A stretch of 6,405 bases of DNA, from assembly GCA_946408295.1 (NCBI GenBank), contig CAMJRT010000072.1:1-6405 (forward strand). The letters are read 5' to 3'. Each line of letters begins with the position of its first letter. Position 1 is the first letter of the stretch. The notes under the pieces were generated by a model. The model was not told the DNA's origin, did no database searches, and saw only the letters and a program-made list of their open reading frames with translations. The stretch comes from an uncultured Bacteroidales bacterium. GTDB lineage: Bacteria; Bacteroidota; Bacteroidia; Bacteroidales; UBA932. Of this stretch, positions 1 through 6,316 are shown piece by piece. The translations under genes and the position numbers were made by a program.

Positions 1-891
1 CGCGTTCTCTGGGAAAGCACTTTCAACAACAGAGGCGTTGAAAAAAAAGACCTGGTCGCCGATGTCACCTACGAAGACGGCTGGGTGTACTTCCAAACGG
101 GAAAAGAGACCCGGGGAAATGCCGTAATCGCCGTCAGCGACGAACTGGGGAATGTGCTATGGAGTTGGCACCTGTGGTTCAGCAGAGGCTTTATTCCTGA
201 TAAATTCCAGCAAACTTACAAGGATGGTTCCATCTGGATGGACCGCAACCTCGGAGCCTCTACGGATGCCATCGCAGCCAACTTCGGCCTGATGTACCAA
301 TGGGGACGCAAAGACCCGTTCCCCGGTCCGTTCAGCAACTCCGGTACAAAATCGCCTGTCACCCCCACATTCCCGGACCCCAGTCCCGCAAGCAATCACC
401 AAAGCGCAGCCGGCGGGGTCGTAGGCTTCGCCCGGGCCAATCCTATGGTTTTCTTGACGTGCAGCACTTCTGAGAACTGGTGCCTCAATACGGCTCTGTT
501 AGACTTGTGGAATTCGTCCAAGAGCATCCACGACCCCTGCCCGCTCGGCTGGCGGGTTCCCGCTTACAATTGGGAGGTAGCGGCCGAAAAGGCCAGTTCG
601 GAATACGGAAAAGTCCGTAATTACAACGTGGGCACGTTGGGCTATGTGTCCGACCTCGGCAGAGACCTGGCAGGGATGCAGGACCGGATGCTGACCTATC
701 CTGCCGCCGGCTACTATGACAATGATGGAAATCTGGTGAATGTCACGAAGGAAGTAAAAGTATGGGCTACCACCCTTTATGAAAGCAGTTATGTCCGCGT
801 CCTTAAGGCCGACGGCACACAAGCCTATTTCAGCGACAAACTTTCAAAGGCCAACGGCGCCGCTTCCATCCGCTGCGTCAAGCAGCGCTGA
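1..891 (+). CDS. Bacteroidales surface protein, fimbrillin/FISUMP-like C-terminal part (5' truncated)
   Basis: The reading frame is open from base 1 to a TGA at 889-891, giving 296 residues of the C-terminal part; the start and any lipoprotein signal peptide lie outside the window. Visible motifs, numbered from the first residue in the window, are WSWHLW (54-59), MDRNLGA (80-86), YQWGRKDPF (99-107), DPCPLGWRVP (178-187) and the ending SIRCVKQR (289-296). This order (Trp-rich strand, DRNLGA, YQWGRKDPF, DPCP-GWRVP, terminal RCVK) is the signature of the FISUMP-like domain at the C-terminus of many Bacteroidales fimbrillin-family and other secreted lipoproteins. The family is taken to be exported to the cell surface, in some cases as pilus tip or anchor components; the exact role of this protein is unknown. 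A GTG at 85 is an internal codon, because the frame stays coding upstream of it. The class is fairly sure, the specific function is not. Confidence 0.85.
   Translation, partial: RVLWESTFNNRGVEKKDLVADVTYEDGWVYFQTGKETRGNAVIAVSDELGNVLWSWHLWFSRGFIPDKFQQTYKDGSIWMDRNLGASTDAIAANFGLMYQWGRKDPFPGPFSNSGTKSPVTPTFPDPSPASNHQSAAGGVVGFARANPMVFLTCSTSENWCLNTALLDLWNSSKSIHDPCPLGWRVPAYNWEVAAEKASSEYGKVRNYNVGTLGYVSDLGRDLAGMQDRMLTYPAAGYYDNDGNLVNVTKEVKVWATTLYESSYVRVLKADGTQAYFSDKLSKANGAASIRCVKQR
871..887. other. GC-rich hairpin at the convergent gene ends
   Basis: CGCTGC (871-876) and GCAGCG (882-887) form a perfect 6-bp stem with a 5-nt loop, ending just before the TGA of the surface-protein gene. It sits near the meeting point of that gene and the antiporter gene, whose coding regions are only 27 bp apart (892-918). 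No T-run follows on either strand, so it is not a standard intrinsic terminator. It also lies inside codons for RCVKQR, so chance is possible. Confidence 0.25.
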
Positions 892-918
892 CGGGAAGCC
901 GCCCTTGGCGAAAGCACA

Positions 919-3183
919 TTATTTCTCTCCGCCGAACCAGGCGACGCTGTTTTTCTCACCGGCAATCCAGACGCCGTCTCCGGCTGCGAAGCGCAGGTCT
1001 CCGGACGGATTGGTAATCATCTCCTCACCCCGCAGGATTCCGATGACCATACAGCCGGCATCCCGAAGTCGGACCTCCCGCAAGGTCTTACCCGTCAGGA
1101 AGGAGGAATCGTCCAGCACGAAGCACTCCAGGCTGAATTCCGCTTGCTTCGCCTTATCCGCATCAACGGTGGCGCTCATCAATTCGGTGAAACGGGCCAG
1201 TTGATCACTCGTTCCGATGGCCAGCAGCACATCGCCGGGGAAGATAACTTCATCGGCAGACGGGACGAGAACACTGCACTTGCCCCGGAGAATCTTGATG
1301 ATATTCGCGCCGGATTCCGTACGGATACCGATATCCCGCAAGGCCTTGCCCGCATAGACAGACTCCTTCGGCACTTCCACCCGCTGCGAACGGATATCAT
1401 AGGCAGACAGTTTGCGATGCACGGAAGTGGCCACCGGGCGCTCCTTGCGCGCCTGGATTTCCTTCTGGTGGAGATTTTCAAAGAAACGGTCCTCAATGCT
1501 GGTAAATTTATGGAAATTCACGCGCAGCACCAGAAAAATGGTCAGGAACAGAATGGCCACTCCCAGAACGGCGGCTCCCGATAGTTTGACATTGGACAAG
1601 ACGACCGAGATACAGAAAGCCAATGCAATCAGGATGCGCAGCACCATCAGCGCAAAAATACGCCAGGAACCGGCCGGGTTTTCCTTCATCAGCCGGGAGG
1701 CACCCCTTTTGAGGGAAGAGCCGGAAATCGCCAGACCATAAAGAAACGGAACCATGATGAGCAGGGTTACGACGGCTGCAATCATTCCCACGAAATCCTC
1801 CGGGATGGAAGAGAAAACAGAACGGATCAACGGAGGGAATAACTCGTAGGAAGCCATCCCGATGGCGGTGAGCAATACCGAATACAGAAGGACACGAAGC
1901 GCATAGGATTTGAGCAAGGAATGCCACAGGTTCTCCTCGGCCCTGGAAGAAGCATCCGGATTGATATCCTCGTGATCGACGCGCTTGAGCAAGCCCTTGG
2001 GCAGATGGGCGCGCAAGAAACGCTCCATCGGGTCCGCAGCCTTGATCAGATAAGGCGTGGTAAAGGTCGTAATCACCGACACGGCGATAATGATGGGATA
2101 AATCTCACTGCGAAGAACGCCCAGCGAAACGCCCATACCGGCGATGATGAAGGAAAATTCACCCAACTGCAGCAGGCTCATCGCCGTGTGGGTGGAAGTG
2201 GTCAATCCTTTTCCCGAAAGGGAAGAGCCCACCATCGAGAAAATGAACATAAAGATGACGACCACTCCGGCGATAATCAAAATCGGAAGCCAGCTCGTCG
2301 CGATAATGGACGGGTCCACCATCATACCCACCGAAACGAAAAAGACAGCGCCGAAAAGATCTTTGAGCGGAGCGGTCAGACGGGCGATGCGCTCCCCCTC
2401 CATCGTTTCCGACAAAATGGAACCCATCACGAAAGCGCCCAGGGAAGAAGAAAAGCCCAGGGTGCTGGCGAGGGTGACCATACCGAAGCACAGTCCGATA
2501 CTCACCAGGAGGAGAATTTCTTCACTCAGGTAGGATTTGAACTTCCGAAGCAAGGTCGGAATGACATAAATACCCACCAGAAACCACAAAATCAGGAAGA
2601 AGAAGAGTTTCACCATGGCGAAGATCATGGCTCCTCCGGAAAAACTTCTGGACACCGCCAAAGTGGAAAGCAGCACCATCAATAAAACGGCAATCAAGTC
2701 TTCCACGACCAGGATACCGAAAACCAGGGGCGCGTAAGGCTTCTGTTTGAGCCCCATTTCCGTATAGGCCTTGATGATGATGGTCGTGGAACTCATCGAG
2801 AGCATACCGCCCAGGAAGATGGCTTCCATGATTTCCCAACCGAGGGCCGTTCCCGTCATCAGGCCGATGACGAACATGCCCAGACAGTTGATGCCGGCCG
2901 TAATGAAGGCCGCACTGCCCACTTTGAGCAATTTCTTGAAACTGAACTCCAGTCCCAGCCCGAACAAGAGGAAAATGATACCGATTTCAGACCATTGATG
3001 GACGGAATGTGTATCCGTGATGCCCGCATCAGAAAAGAGGTGTACGTGAGGCCCCACAAGAACACCGGCGATGATATAACCCAGAATGAGCGGCTGTTTC
3101 AACACTTTGGACAAAATGGTACAGATGCCGGATGCCATCAAAATGACGGCCAAATCCCCGACAATATTCAATTCTTCCGACAT
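919..3183 (-). CDS. CPA2-family cation:proton antiporter with two RCK_C domains
   Basis: The 754-residue product is an inner-membrane monovalent cation (Na+ or K+)/H+ antiporter of the KefB/CPA2 type. Residues about 5-382 form the Na+/H+ exchanger domain, with GYIIAGVLVGP (35-45), FLLFGLGLEF (71-80), the acidic pair in VVEDLIAV (159-166), expected to take part in ion/proton exchange, and FFVSVGMMVDP (281-291). Four further hydrophobic segments follow at about 425-447, 463-487, 508-530 and 534-556. A charged linker then leads to two regulatory RCK_C (TrkA_C) domains, about 600-672 and 682-752, each with the pattern GKxLR-(D/E)-(I/V), I-ILRG, and a late PGD or AGD turn. No RCK_N Rossmann fold with a GxGxxG motif is present, unlike in KefB and KefC. 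The ATG at 3181-3183 begins the first TM-rich stretch and lies just downstream of a TATCTTTG box. The gene is transcribed divergently from the YitT gene. Substrate ion cannot be told from sequence. Confidence 0.92.
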   Translation of the reverse strand: MSEELNIVGDLAVILMASGICTILSKVLKQPLILGYIIAGVLVGPHVHLFSDAGITDTHSVHQWSEIGIIFLLFGLGLEFSFKKLLKVGSAAFITAGINCLGMFVIGLMTGTALGWEIMEAIFLGGMLSMSSTTIIIKAYTEMGLKQKPYAPLVFGILVVEDLIAVLLMVLLSTLAVSRSFSGGAMIFAMVKLFFFLILWFLVGIYVIPTLLRKFKSYLSEEILLLVSIGLCFGMVTLASTLGFSSSLGAFVMGSILSETMEGERIARLTAPLKDLFGAVFFVSVGMMVDPSIIATSWLPILIIAGVVVIFMFIFSMVGSSLSGKGLTTSTHTAMSLLQLGEFSFIIAGMGVSLGVLRSEIYPIIIAVSVITTFTTPYLIKAADPMERFLRAHLPKGLLKRVDHEDINPDASSRAEENLWHSLLKSYALRVLLYSVLLTAIGMASYELFPPLIRSVFSSIPEDFVGMIAAVVTLLIMVPFLYGLAISGSSLKRGASRLMKENPAGSWRIFALMVLRILIALAFCISVVLSNVKLSGAAVLGVAILFLTIFLVLRVNFHKFTSIEDRFFENLHQKEIQARKERPVATSVHRKLSAYDIRSQRVEVPKESVYAGKALRDIGIRTESGANIIKILRGKCSVLVPSADEVIFPGDVLLAIGTSDQLARFTELMSATVDADKAKQAEFSLECFVLDDSSFLTGKTLREVRLRDAGCMVIGILRGEEMITNPSGDLRFAAGDGVWIAGEKNSVAWFGGEK

Positions 3184-3203
3184 AACGATTTTTTTAAAGT
3201 GTG

Positions 3204-3211
3204 CAAAGATA
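3204..3211 (-). promoter_or_regulatory. Bacteroidota -7 promoter box for the antiporter gene
   Basis: CAAAGATA on the plus strand reads TATCTTTG on the minus strand and matches the Bacteroidota sigma-70 (SigABfr) -7 consensus TAnnTTTG. It ends 20 bp upstream of the antiporter ATG, so transcription would start roughly 14 nt before the start codon. A good -33 TTTG is not evident at the usual spacing; the nearest (CAAA at 3237-3240) is about 25 bp away, which is too far. Confidence 0.6.
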
Positions 3212-3224
3212 CGGAAAAAGAAAC

Positions 3225-3232
3225 TATCTTTG
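3225..3232 (+). promoter_or_regulatory. Bacteroidota -7 promoter box for yitT-rhaT
   Basis: TATCTTTG matches the TAnnTTTG -7 consensus. It ends 23 bp before the YitT ATG at 3256, predicting a leader of about 17 nt. TGTG at 3200-3203, 21 bp upstream, is a three-of-four match to the -33 TTTG. The box is the exact inverted copy of the minus-strand box at 3204-3211. Confidence 0.6.
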
Positions 3233-3255
3233 TATCCAAAGTTGATTTCTGTGCT

Positions 3256-4245
3256 ATGGATTTACTGAAACGGAATGCGGGAACCATCCTGAAAGAATAT
3301 GCCCTGATTACGCTCGGCGTTTTGGTCTATGTAACCTCCTGGTGTGTATTCCTGATGCCGCATAATTTTGTGGGGGGCGGCGTGACCGGCATCAGCGCCA
3401 TTATCCACTATGCGACCAAAGGGACTGTAAGCGTAGGTACCGTCTATTTTCTCATCAACATCGTCCTGTTGGGCATCGGACTGAAAGTGTTGGGAAAAAG
3501 TTTTTCCGGCAAGACCATCTACGCGATGCTGGTGGCTTCGGCGGCATTTGAGATCATTCCCGGCCTCATTCCCCACGAGTTCATCGAAGAATTTGTCCTG
3601 TCCAACGGGAAAATGCTCTGCGCCCTCATCGGCGGAAGCCTGGTCGGTTCCTCTATCGGACTGGCCTTCTCCCAGGGCGGAAGCACCGGCGGAACCGACA
3701 TCATCGTACTGATGGTCAACAAAAAGTACAATGTATCTCCGGGGAAGATGGTGATGTTCATAGACTCCGTCATCATTCTCTCCGCCCTTTTCGTCCCCTC
3801 CTTCGATGCGGACGGAAACGCCCTTACTCCCGCCGCCCGTTTTGCGACGGTCGTCTACGGTTTTATCATCGTCGCCGTGGACGGCTATTCGACGGATATG
3901 TTTCTCTCGGGTACCCGCCGTTCCATCCAGGTTATGATTTTCTCCCGGAAATACCATGAGATTGCCGACGCCATCGTCTATGATTTCAAGCGAGGCGCAA
4001 CGGTGTTGCATGCGCAGGGATGGTTCACGAAAGAAGATAAAGAAGTTCTGCTGGTCATCACCCGCCGGCGGGACATCACGATGTTGCTCCGATATATCAA
4101 AGTATTGGATCCGGACGCTTTCGTCTATATCACCAATGTTTCCAACGTATTCGGCGAGGGCTTTGAGCATTTCAAGGAGAAAGGCCGCAAGTTGTCGGAA
4201 CGGGAAAAGAACCGGATTTCCGGACAAGAGAACAATCCATCCTAA
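3256..4245 (+). CDS. YitT family membrane protein (DUF161 + DUF2179)
   Basis: A 329-residue polytopic membrane protein of the YitT family, whose biochemical function is not established. Residues about 12-215 hold the membrane part (DUF161), with conserved glycine-rich stretches: NFVGGGVTGIS (37-47), GGSLVGSSIGLAF (126-138) and GGSTGGTDI (141-149). Residues about 222-304 are the soluble DUF2179 domain, with the typical GATVLHAQGWFTKEDKEVL (247-265), the RRRDI segment (270-274) and DPDAFVYITNVSNVFGEGF (285-303). A short, highly charged tail of about 25 residues follows. The open frame extends upstream to 2995, but that part overlaps the antiporter gene antisense, and the ATG at 3256 begins the conserved protein just after a TATCTTTG promoter box. 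There is no Shine-Dalgarno sequence. rhaT starts 12 bp after the stop, so the two are probably co-transcribed. Family assignment is secure; transported substrate, if any, is unknown. Confidence 0.92.
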   Translation: MDLLKRNAGTILKEYALITLGVLVYVTSWCVFLMPHNFVGGGVTGISAIIHYATKGTVSVGTVYFLINIVLLGIGLKVLGKSFSGKTIYAMLVASAAFEIIPGLIPHEFIEEFVLSNGKMLCALIGGSLVGSSIGLAFSQGGSTGGTDIIVLMVNKKYNVSPGKMVMFIDSVIILSALFVPSFDADGNALTPAARFATVVYGFIIVAVDGYSTDMFLSGTRRSIQVMIFSRKYHEIADAIVYDFKRGATVLHAQGWFTKEDKEVLLVITRRRDITMLLRYIKVLDPDAFVYITNVSNVFGEGFEHFKEKGRKLSEREKNRISGQENNPS

Positions 4246-4257
4246 ATCCTTATCGAT

Positions 4258-5265
4258 ATGAATTTGATTTTCGGCTTACTGATTATTGCCATCGGCGCCT
4301 TCTGCCAGTCGAGCTGCTATGTTCCCATCAACAAAATCAAAGCGTGGAGTTGGGAAAGTTACTGGCTGATTCAGGGCGTCTTCGCCTGGTTGGTCTTTCC
4401 CTTACTGGGAGCCTTGTTGGCCATTCCTTCGGGAGAAAGCCTTTTTGCCTTGTTTGCGGCGCATCCGAAAGCCACGTTGCTGACCATCTTCTTCGGAATG
4501 CTCTGGGGAGTCGGCGGCCTGACCTTCGGGCTGAGTATGCGTTATTTGGGAGTAGCCCTCGGACAAAGCCTCGCGCTGGGCACCTGCGCCGGCCTGGGCG
4601 CCATCCTGGGCCCGGTTTTCACCGGACACGCCAGCGACCTGACCGGAGCGGTCATCATCGGCGTCGTGGTGACATTGATCGGTATCGCGATTATCGGTGT
4701 GGCGGGTGCGATGAAATCGGCCAGCCTACCGGAAGAAGAGAAAAAGAAAGCCATCAAGGACTTTAATTTCAGCAAAGGAATCGTCGTCGCCCTGCTAGCC
4801 GGCTTTATGAGCGCCTGTTTCGCCATCGGCCTGAGTTTCGGAGAGCCGATTGCCTGGAAGAATACCCCTGATATCTTCAAGAGCCTTCCTGCCACGCTGC
4901 TCGTGACCTTCGGCGGCTTTATCACCAACGCCGTCTATTGCCTCTATCAGAACAGCCGCAACCAGACCTGGAGCGATTACAGCCGCGGGGACCTTTGGGG
5001 CAACAACCTGCTTTTCTGTGCATTGGCCGGCCTGCTGTGGTACAGCCAGTTCTTCGGCCTGAGCCTGGGCAAAGGCTTCCTGACCGACTTCCCGGTGCTG
5101 ATTACCTTCAGTTGGTGCATCCTGATGTCGCTGAATGTGGTCTTCTCCAATGTCTGGGGCATCCTCCTCAAAGAATGGAAAGGGGTGTCGCGCAAAACGA
5201 TTGCCGTGCTGGTGTGCGGCATCGCCGTACTTATCATCAGCACCTTCCTGCCGCAAGTTCTATAA
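4258..5265 (+). CDS. rhaT: L-rhamnose/proton symporter, RhaT family
   Basis: The 335-residue inner-membrane protein resembles L-rhamnose:H+ symporter RhaT (344 residues in E. coli) over its whole length. Shared features recalled from the E. coli protein include WSWE near residue 30-33, the MLWGVGGLTFGLSMRYLGVALG region (81-102), the hydrophilic central loop rich in Lys and Glu (about 152-168) followed by FNFSKG (169-174), GLLWYSQFFGLSLG (258-271) and ILLKEWKG (302-309). About ten hydrophobic segments are visible. The family brings L-rhamnose or related deoxysugars in with a proton. The ATG at 4258 lies 12 bp after the YitT stop and no separate promoter box is seen, suggesting an operon with the YitT gene. 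No rhamnose isomerase, kinase, aldolase or RhaS/RhaR-like regulator lies in the window, so the substrate may differ from rhamnose. The TAA stop at 5263-5265 lies within a 6-bp tail-to-tail overlap with mutY. Confidence 0.9.
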   Translation: MNLIFGLLIIAIGAFCQSSCYVPINKIKAWSWESYWLIQGVFAWLVFPLLGALLAIPSGESLFALFAAHPKATLLTIFFGMLWGVGGLTFGLSMRYLGVALGQSLALGTCAGLGAILGPVFTGHASDLTGAVIIGVVVTLIGIAIIGVAGAMKSASLPEEEKKKAIKDFNFSKGIVVALLAGFMSACFAIGLSFGEPIAWKNTPDIFKSLPATLLVTFGGFITNAVYCLYQNSRNQTWSDYSRGDLWGNNLLFCALAGLLWYSQFFGLSLGKGFLTDFPVLITFSWCILMSLNVVFSNVWGILLKEWKGVSRKTIAVLVCGIAVLIISTFLPQVL

Positions 5266-6294
5266 ACTTTCCAGCAAGATTTCAATGAGACGGGGCTTGG
5301 CGTAACGGTCAAGTTCCGTCTCTTTGATCCAGCGGTAGTCGTCGGAAAGCGGCGGACGGGTGTCTGTTTCAAGCAGATAGAAATCGGCATAGAGCGTACG
5401 ATGCGTCAGTTGATGACGCACTTTTTCCCGCAGAAGTCCCGCACCGGCGGCCCAGGCCGGGAGAACGGCGGCCGCGCGTTCCCGGGCGGCGGATTGGGCT
5501 TGTGAGGCCGGCGTCTCAATCAGGAAAGGTTCCCACAGCCCCTGCCAGATATCTCCGGCAGGACGCTTGCGAATGGCAACCCGGCCCTTGCTCCTTATAT
5601 AAATATAGGTAAGAAAACGCTCTTTGACGGTCCCCGATTCTTTTTTTACGGGCAAGGCCTCAATCCGATTGTTCCGATGAGCAAAACATCCTTCCCGTAA
5701 CGGGCAAAGCCGGCAATCCGGGGAGGCCGGCGTACAGACCATCGCCCCGAAATCCATCATTCCCTCATTGAAATCCCCCGGCCGGTCCCCCGGCAGCAGG
5801 CTTTGGGCAAGGGCGGTGAATTCCTTTTTGGCGGCTGTACTGCCCACGGGGGTTTCTATGCCGAAATAGCGCGCCAGCACCCGATAGACATTGCCATCCA
5901 CGACGGCCGCCGGAAGTCCGAAAGCAATCGAAGCGATGGCTGCGGCCGTGTAATCCCCCACTCCTTTGAGGCTTTTGATGCCTTCCAGCGTATTCGGGAA
6001 GCCGCCCATCGCGACAATCTGACGGGCTGCGGTATGGAGGTTGCGCGCCCGGCTGTAATATCCCAGCCCTTCCCAAAGCCGCAAGACTTCGTCTTCTCCG
6101 GCCGCCGCCAGGTCCTCCACCCGGGGATAAGCCTGCATAAAACGCTCCCAGTAGGCCAGGCCCTGGGCGATGCGCGTCTGCTGCATAATAATTTCGCACA
6201 ACCAGATGGCATAGGGCTGCCGGTCCCGACGCCAGGGCAAATCCCGCCCATTGGCATCAAACCATCGGAGTATATGTTCTGAAAACACTTGCAT
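5260..6294 (-). CDS. mutY: Adenine DNA glycosylase MutY
   Basis: MutY removes adenine mispaired with 8-oxoguanine, protecting the genome from G:C to T:A changes after oxidative damage. The 344-residue product (from ATG 6292-6294) has the full family layout. The HhH-GPD domain carries LPWR (19-22), the catalytic Glu34 in CEIIMQQT, WEGLGYYSRARNL (74-86), the helix-hairpin-helix LKGVGDYTA (109-117) and Asp133 in VVDGNVYRVLAR. The 4Fe-4S cluster cysteines are C187, C194, C197 and C203, in the C-x6-C-x2-C-x5-C spacing. The C-terminal NUDIX-like domain (about 225-340) that reads 8-oxoG includes IWQGLWEPF (249-257) and HQLTH (294-298). A longer frame with TTG at 6304-6306 is possible, but that TTG is part of a TATCTTTG promoter box, so the ATG is preferred. 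All key residues are present and the gene appears intact. Confidence 0.95.
   Translation of the reverse strand: MQVFSEHILRWFDANGRDLPWRRDRQPYAIWLCEIIMQQTRIAQGLAYWERFMQAYPRVEDLAAAGEDEVLRLWEGLGYYSRARNLHTAARQIVAMGGFPNTLEGIKSLKGVGDYTAAAIASIAFGLPAAVVDGNVYRVLARYFGIETPVGSTAAKKEFTALAQSLLPGDRPGDFNEGMMDFGAMVCTPASPDCRLCPLREGCFAHRNNRIEALPVKKESGTVKERFLTYIYIRSKGRVAIRKRPAGDIWQGLWEPFLIETPASQAQSAARERAAAVLPAWAAGAGLLREKVRHQLTHRTLYADFYLLETDTRPPLSDDYRWIKETELDRYAKPRLIEILLESL
5402..5426 (+). terminator. Possible intrinsic terminator for the yitT-rhaT transcript, inside mutY
   Basis: TGCGTCA (5402-5408) and TGACGCA (5414-5420) form a perfect 7-bp stem with a 5-nt loop, followed by C and then a run of five T (5422-5426) on the plus strand. 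This is the shape of a weak rho-independent terminator, about 136 bp past the rhaT stop and antisense to the mutY 3' end. The repeat falls on codons for the RHQLTHR segment of MutY, so protein constraint could explain it. Confidence 0.35.
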
Positions 6295-6303
6295 ACGCAG
6301 ACG

Positions 6304-6311
6304 CAAAGATA
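6304..6311 (-). promoter_or_regulatory. Bacteroidota -7 promoter box for mutY
   Basis: CAAAGATA on the plus strand reads TATCTTTG on the minus strand, identical to the two boxes at 3204-3232. It ends 9 bp before the mutY ATG at 6294, so the predicted transcript would have a leader of only a few nucleotides. No clear -33 TTTG is seen at the expected distance. It lies in the 22-bp gap after the stop of the upstream minus-strand frame. Confidence 0.5.
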
Positions 6312-6316
6312 GTCCA

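Noticed and set aside
897..912. Small CGCC-CTT-GGCG hairpin between the convergent genes
   Set aside because: Only a 4-bp stem with a 3-nt loop and no T-run; too weak to call a terminator.
779..1204. Plus-strand open frame spanning the convergent junction
   Set aside because: It overlaps the ends of two well-supported genes in another frame and has a Ser/Pro/Ala-rich composition with no recognisable domain.
1921..2685. Long plus-strand open frame (254 codons) antisense to the antiporter
   Set aside because: Its product is rich in His, Gln, Arg and Asp with no recognisable domain, as expected from reading a membrane-protein gene backwards; the minus-strand frame has clear family motifs throughout.
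2995..3255. N-terminal extension of the YitT frame
   Set aside because: It overlaps the antiporter 5' end antisense, runs through the promoter region, is not membrane-like, and is not part of the conserved YitT protein.
3262..4227. Long minus-strand open frame (321 codons) antisense to the YitT gene
   Set aside because: Low-complexity charged product without family resemblance; the plus-strand frame matches DUF161 and DUF2179 along its length.
6295..6306. TTG start for MutY giving four extra residues
   Set aside because: The TTG is part of the TATCTTTG promoter box, and the ATG at 6292-6294 gives a normal MutY N-terminus.
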